In this document: piece by piece, positions 1 to 2,905 of the stretch
Position numbering within the stretch: the first letter of the stretch is position 1
Layout of the letters: each line of letters begins with the position of its first letter
Assembly (NCBI GenBank): GCA_030729445.1
Contig: JANQXJ010000108.1
Location: 1 to 5,059, forward strand
Direction of reading: 5' to 3'
Origin: Limnohabitans sp.
GTDB taxonomy: Bacteria; Pseudomonadota; Gammaproteobacteria; Burkholderiales; Burkholderiaceae_C
Length of the DNA stretch: 5,059 nucleotides
The notes under the pieces: model-generated
Databases searched by the model: none
The model's input: the letters and a program-made list of their open reading frames with translations, nothing else
Told to the model about the DNA's origin: nothing
Position numbers and translations under genes: made by a program

Positions 1-55
1 GCCTTGCGGCGGGGGATTTTGAGTCCCCTGAGTCTACCAATTTCACCACCCGGGC
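1..55 (-). tRNA. tRNA-Leu (anticodon CAA), 3' part cut off by the window edge
   Basis: This is the 5' two-thirds of a class II leucine tRNA, read on the minus strand from position 55. The 5' acceptor strand GCCCGGG is at 55-49. The D-loop carries the usual GGTAGA. The anticodon stem GGGGA/TCCCC closes a seven-base loop CTCAAAA, which places the anticodon CAA at 21-19 (decodes UUG). The long variable arm that marks Leu/Ser/Tyr tRNAs starts as a small hairpin GCC-GCAA-GGC at 10-1, exactly where the window ends. The T arm, 3' acceptor strand and CCA lie outside. One oddity is that the D-stem reads GTG/CTC, leaving a U-U opposition at the 11-24 pair. The anticodon and the overall resemblance to bacterial tRNA-Leu(CAA) make the identity firm; whether the gene is intact cannot be judged here. 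Confidence 0.93.
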
Positions 56-296
56 GGTATTTGTGAAGACGCAGATTATGGCACATTTTTGACACCATTT
101 TGGGCTTTTTTGGGACGGGGATCAAAAGACCTTGGTCTGCGCAGGAGCGGCGAAGTGGACGACCATGTCTGTTCGCAGGTAATGGCCGCTTGGGCACCAT
201 GGCAGCCAAGCCCAGCTTCGCGTAGGCGAGTTTGTGCGGGCGTTAGGGCCAGGCTCATCGCCATCAGGGGCGTTCAAGTTATGGCAAAGTATGGCC
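56..296. other. Intergenic region between tRNA-Leu and cysM
   Basis: About 240 bp without a convincing gene. It should hold the tRNA promoter (minus strand, -10 candidate 75-80) and the cysM operon promoter (plus strand). I see no convincing plus-strand -35/-10 pair: a perfect TTGACA at 89-94 has no matching -10 16-18 bp downstream. Small inverted repeats are present (AGACC-TT-GGTCT at 127-138; GCTTGG/CCAAGC at 188-193 and 206-211), of unknown role. AGGGG at 266-270 is the only ribosome-binding-like stretch near cysM. Confidence 0.5.
75..80 (-). promoter_or_regulatory. Candidate -10 box of the tRNA-Leu promoter
   Basis: On the minus strand CATAAT matches the sigma-70 -10 consensus at five of six positions. 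It lies 19 bp upstream of the tRNA 5' end, leaving room for a start near 68 and a short 5' leader. No good -35 hexamer sits 16-18 bp upstream: the region 97-104 reads as an A/C-rich stretch. The call therefore rests on the -10 match and its position alone. Confidence 0.35.
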
Positions 297-1199
297 ATGA
301 TTTATCCAACCATTGAAGACGCGATCGGCAAAACACCTGTGGTTGCTTTGCAGCGCTTGGGGGCAGCGGATTGCGCTGCGCGTGGCAATGTGATTTTGGG
401 CAAGCTGGAGGGCAATAACCCGGCGGGCTCTGTGAAGGATCGGCCCGCCTTGTCCATGATCCGCCGGGCCGAAGAGCGTGGCGAGATCAAGCCGGGTGAC
501 ACCCTGATCGAGGCGACATCCGGCAACACCGGCATTGCGCTGGCCATGGCGGCCGCCATCAAGGGCTACCGCATGGTCTTGATCATGCCCGAGGACCTGT
601 CGATTGAACGCGCCCAAACCATGAAAGCGTTTGGTGCTGAGTTGATCCTCACCCCTAAGAGCGGCGGCATGGAATACGCCCGTGACTTGGCCGACAACAT
701 GGCTGCGCAAGGCAAGGGCCGCATCCTCGATCAATTTGCCAACGCCGATAACCCGCGCATCCATTACGAAACCACCGGCCCCGAAATTTGGGAGCAAACC
801 GGCGGCAAGGTCACCCACTTTGTCAGTGCCATGGGTACCACGGGCACCATCACAGGGGTCTCGCGCTATCTGAAAGAAAAGAACCCGGCGATTCGCATCA
901 TCGGTGCCCAGCCCAGCGAGGGCTCGCGCATCCCGGGCATCCGCAAGTGGCCGCAAGAGTACTTGCCCAAAATTTACGATCCAACCCAAGTGGACGAGCT
1001 GATCTACGTGAGCCAAAACGACGCCGAGGAAACCTGCCGCCAGATGGCGCGGACCGAAGGCATCTTTGCCGGTATCTCGGCTGCGGGGGCTTGCTGGGTG
1101 GCCCAGCAAGTGGCCAAGTCGGCGCAAAACGCCACCATCGTCTTCATTGTCTGCGATCGCGGTGACCGCTATTTGTCTACGGGCGTTTTCCCCGCCTGA
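297..1199 (+). CDS. cysM: Cysteine synthase B (O-acetylserine sulfhydrylase B), CysM
   Basis: This is a cytosolic PLP enzyme that makes L-cysteine from O-acetylserine and sulfide; CysM-type enzymes can also use thiosulfate to give S-sulfocysteine. From ATG 297 it has 300 residues, close to E. coli CysM (303). The PLP lysine is K47 in EGNNPAGSVKDR, a CysM-type signature. The substrate loop TSGNTG is at 74-79, and the glycine-rich phosphate-binding loop GTTGTITG lies mid-protein. The CysM-like end CDRGDRYLSTGVF sits just before the stop. The start is uncertain: ATG 291 adds two residues, and neither ATG has a good Shine-Dalgarno. The nearest G-rich stretch, AGGGG at 266-270, is better spaced for an out-of-frame ATG at 281. 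An in-frame GTG at 234 would add residues with no family resemblance. It is the first gene of a tight operon with a Nudix gene and tusA. Family assignment is firm; thiosulfate use is inferred from the subfamily. Confidence 0.96.
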   Translation: MIYPTIEDAIGKTPVVALQRLGAADCAARGNVILGKLEGNNPAGSVKDRPALSMIRRAEERGEIKPGDTLIEATSGNTGIALAMAAAIKGYRMVLIMPEDLSIERAQTMKAFGAELILTPKSGGMEYARDLADNMAAQGKGRILDQFANADNPRIHYETTGPEIWEQTGGKVTHFVSAMGTTGTITGVSRYLKEKNPAIRIIGAQPSEGSRIPGIRKWPQEYLPKIYDPTQVDELIYVSQNDAEETCRQMARTEGIFAGISAAGACWVAQQVAKSAQNATIVFIVCDRGDRYLSTGVFPA

Positions 1200-1201
1200 C
1201 C

Positions 1202-1206
1202 GGAGG
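1202..1206 (+). promoter_or_regulatory. Shine-Dalgarno of the Nudix gene
   Basis: GGAGG lies in the 11-bp gap after the cysM stop and ends 4 nt before ATG 1211. It fixes the start of the Nudix hydrolase and shows the two genes are read from one transcript, though not by stop-start overlap. Confidence 0.75.
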
Positions 1207-1210
1207 CTTC

Positions 1211-1759
1211 ATGGCTGAATTTCGTTTTTGCCCCCAATGCGCCAACCCGCTGGCTTGGCTTTCGCAAATGGAAGACGGGGGCGAGACCCTGCGCTTGCGT
1301 TGCACCGCCTGCGATTTCACCCACTGGAACAACCCGACGCCCGTTCTGGCGGGCATTGTGCAAGTGGGCGACCAGATTTTGCTGGCCCGCAATGCCGCCT
1401 GGCCGGGGCGGCGTTTTGCGCTGATCACCGGCTTCATGGAGGCGGGCGAAACACCCGAAGAAGGCATCACGCGCGAAATTGCCGAAGAAACCAACCTGAA
1501 GGTGTCAGCCCTCAAGTTGATTGGCGTGTATGACTTTCAGCGCATGAACCAGGTGATCATCGCCTACCATGCGGTCGCCGAAGGTGAGGTGCGTTTGTCG
1601 CCCGAATTGGCCGAGTACAAGATGTTCGATTTCAAAGACTTGATATGCTGGCCTGCAGGCACCGGTTACGCCTTGGGCGACTGGTTGCGTACTATTGGCA
1701 TCGAGCCCAAGTTCATGACGTGGGAAGAGCGTGCCGCGCAAAGCCAAGAACAAAACTAG
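1211..1759 (+). CDS. Zinc-ribbon Nudix hydrolase
   Basis: A 182-residue protein with two modules. The N-terminal zinc ribbon has cysteine pairs C7/C10 and C31/C34 (CPQC and CTAC). A Nudix domain starts near residue 44. The Nudix box spans 74-96: G74, E80, R88-E89, E92-E93 provide the metal-binding glutamates of the GX5EX7REUXEEXGU pattern. The usual glycine near its end is Asn95, a substitution seen in other Nudix proteins. Such enzymes hydrolyse nucleoside diphosphates linked to another moiety. The zinc ribbon plus Nudix order recalls NudC (NADH pyrophosphatase/deNADding enzyme), but the SQPWPFPxS motif that marks NudC downstream of the box is absent, and the protein is shorter than NudC (about 257 residues). 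NADH specificity is therefore not supported and no gene symbol is given. The stop at 1757-1759 is 8 bp before the tusA start. Confidence 0.9.
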   Translation: MAEFRFCPQCANPLAWLSQMEDGGETLRLRCTACDFTHWNNPTPVLAGIVQVGDQILLARNAAWPGRRFALITGFMEAGETPEEGITREIAEETNLKVSALKLIGVYDFQRMNQVIIAYHAVAEGEVRLSPELAEYKMFDFKDLICWPAGTGYALGDWLRTIGIEPKFMTWEERAAQSQEQN

Positions 1760-1767
1760 GGCACATG

Positions 1768-1995
1768 ATGCAGATCGATAAAGAAATAGACACCAGCGGC
1801 CTGAACTGCCCCTTGCCGATTTTGAAGGCCAAAAAGGCCCTGAACGAAATGAGCAGCGGTCAGGTGCTCAAAGTGACGGCGACCGACCCGGGCGCTTGGC
1901 GTGACTTTGAAGCTTTTGCCCGGCAAACCGGCAACGACTTGCTGATGCAGGAAAAGACCGAAACGGCGTTTGTGTTTGCACTTAAACGCCGCTGA
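1768..1995 (+). CDS. tusA: TusA-family sulfur carrier protein
   Basis: A 75-residue small cytosolic protein of the TusA/SirA/YeeD fold. The signature is GLNCPLPILKAKKAL, giving the CPxP motif at residues 14-17 with Cys14 as the persulfide-carrying residue. The family segment TDPGAWRDFEAF follows. TusA proteins accept sulfane sulfur from a cysteine desulfurase and pass it on for tRNA 2-thiouridine synthesis, molybdenum cofactor or sulfur oxidation; which applies here cannot be read from the sequence. Two adjacent ATGs (1765 and 1768) are possible starts. AGGG at 1758-1761, which overlaps the upstream TAG stop, is 6 nt from the second and 3 nt from the first, so 1768 is preferred. The overlap of stop and ribosome-binding site suggests translational coupling to the Nudix gene. 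TusA is one of several paralogous groups, so the symbol is given at family level. Confidence 0.9.
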   Translation: MQIDKEIDTSGLNCPLPILKAKKALNEMSSGQVLKVTATDPGAWRDFEAFARQTGNDLLMQEKTETAFVFALKRR

Positions 1996-2001
1996 CACCG
2001 A

Positions 2002-2021
2002 TCAGAGGCTCAAGCCTTTGA
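2002..2021. terminator. Terminator-like hairpin at the convergent tusA/galU ends (weak)
   Basis: TCAGAGGC-TCAA-GCCTTTGA can fold into an 8-bp stem with a four-base loop, with one G-T wobble on the plus strand. It starts at the galU stop codon and lies 6 bp past the tusA stop. It is better paired in the plus-strand transcript; the minus strand has an A-C mismatch at the wobble. No T-run follows on either side, so it is not a textbook intrinsic terminator. It may act as a 3' stabilising hairpin, a weak terminator, or nothing. Confidence 0.3.
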
Positions 2022-2880
2022 GGTACTCGCGAAACGACTCGCCCACCTGCGGGTGCTGCAAAGCCAGCTCCACCGTGGCTTCCAGAAAACCTTCTTTGCT
2101 GCCGCAGTCGTAGCGCTTGCCTTGGTACTGGAATGCGTACACCGCTTCGCGCTGCATCAGCCGGGCAATCGCATCGGTGAGCTGAATTTCGCCACCCACG
2201 CCCGTAGGTTGGTTGCGGATCTCGTCAAAAATGCCCGGCGTCAGGATGTAGCGACCTGCCACGCCCATGCATGACGGAGCTTTGTCGGGGCTGGGTTTCT
2301 CCACGATTTGTTCCACCCGAATGAGCTGTTTGCCCGCTGGTTCACCGGCCACGATGCCATAGCGCTTGACTTGGTCGAGCGGCACTTCTTGCACCGCCAA
2401 GACCGAGCGGCCTTGCTTGGTGTAAGCCTCGACCATCTGGGTCAAGATGGAGGGGCCTTGGTTGACCATCAGGTCATCGGCCAGCAGCACCGCAAAAGGC
2501 TCGTTTCCTACCAGTGGCTCGGCGCAGAGCACCGCGTGGCCCAGGCCCAGCATGCGGTTTTGGCGGACGTAGGCGCAGACCATGTCATCGGGTTGTACCG
2601 AACGCACCAAGGCCAGCAATTCGTCCTTGTGCGCGGCTTCGAGTTCTGTCTCCAGCTCGTAGGCCGTATCGAAATGGTCTTCAATGGCACGCTTGCTGCG
2701 GCCCGTGACAAAAATCATGTGGCGCACACCCGCCGCATAGGCTTCCTCGACCGCGTACTGGATCAGCGGCTTGTCGACCACAGGCAGCATCTCTTTGGGC
2801 GCGGCTTTGGTGGCGGGCAAAAAGCGGGTGCCGAGGCCCGCGACGGGGAACACGGCTTTGCGGATGACGTTGTGGCTCAT
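2002..2880 (-). CDS. galU: UTP-glucose-1-phosphate uridylyltransferase, GalU
   Basis: This enzyme converts glucose-1-phosphate and UTP to UDP-glucose and pyrophosphate in the cytosol, feeding LPS, exopolysaccharide and UDP-sugar synthesis. The 292-residue product is near the usual length (E. coli 302). The nucleotide-binding signature GLGTRFLPATKAAPKEM is at residues 15-31. Asp residues of the LLADD segment (132-136) belong to the metal and sugar-nucleotide site, GLGHA is at 112-116, and a VEKP segment lies further on. The start at ATG 2880-2878 is supported by AAGGA (2892-2888) with a 7-nt spacer and by the family N-terminus (IRKAVFPVAG). The reading frame stays open upstream to 3054, but that extension overlaps valS and has no GalU character. 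The gene lies 25 bp after the valS stop on the same strand, so co-transcription is likely. Its 3' end runs head-on into tusA with 6 bp between stops. Confidence 0.96.
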   Translation of the reverse strand: MSHNVIRKAVFPVAGLGTRFLPATKAAPKEMLPVVDKPLIQYAVEEAYAAGVRHMIFVTGRSKRAIEDHFDTAYELETELEAAHKDELLALVRSVQPDDMVCAYVRQNRMLGLGHAVLCAEPLVGNEPFAVLLADDLMVNQGPSILTQMVEAYTKQGRSVLAVQEVPLDQVKRYGIVAGEPAGKQLIRVEQIVEKPSPDKAPSCMGVAGRYILTPGIFDEIRNQPTGVGGEIQLTDAIARLMQREAVYAFQYQGKRYDCGSKEGFLEATVELALQHPQVGESFREYLKGLSL

Positions 2881-2887
2881 GGGGGTG

Positions 2888-2892
2888 TCCTT
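2888..2892 (-). promoter_or_regulatory. Shine-Dalgarno of galU
   Basis: AAGGA on the minus strand is 7 nt upstream of ATG 2880 and lies in the 25-bp valS-galU gap. It decides the short galU start over the longer open frame that overlaps valS. Confidence 0.75.
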
Positions 2893-2905
2893 GGTGCGCA
2901 GGCGA

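Noticed and set aside
89..94. Perfect TTGACA on the plus strand as a cysM promoter -35
   Set aside because: The -10 window 16-18 bp downstream is G-rich (around 111-118) with no TATAAT-like hexamer, and it would lie about 200 bp from cysM.
89..316. Open frame of 75 codons upstream of cysM
   Set aside because: TTG start, no ribosome-binding site, Arg/Pro/Ala-rich composition and overlap with cysM; probably non-coding.
279..1127. Long open frame antisense to cysM (282 codons)
   Set aside because: It is a shadow of a GC-rich real gene, with no recognisable domain and no ribosome-binding site; cysM on the other strand is certain.
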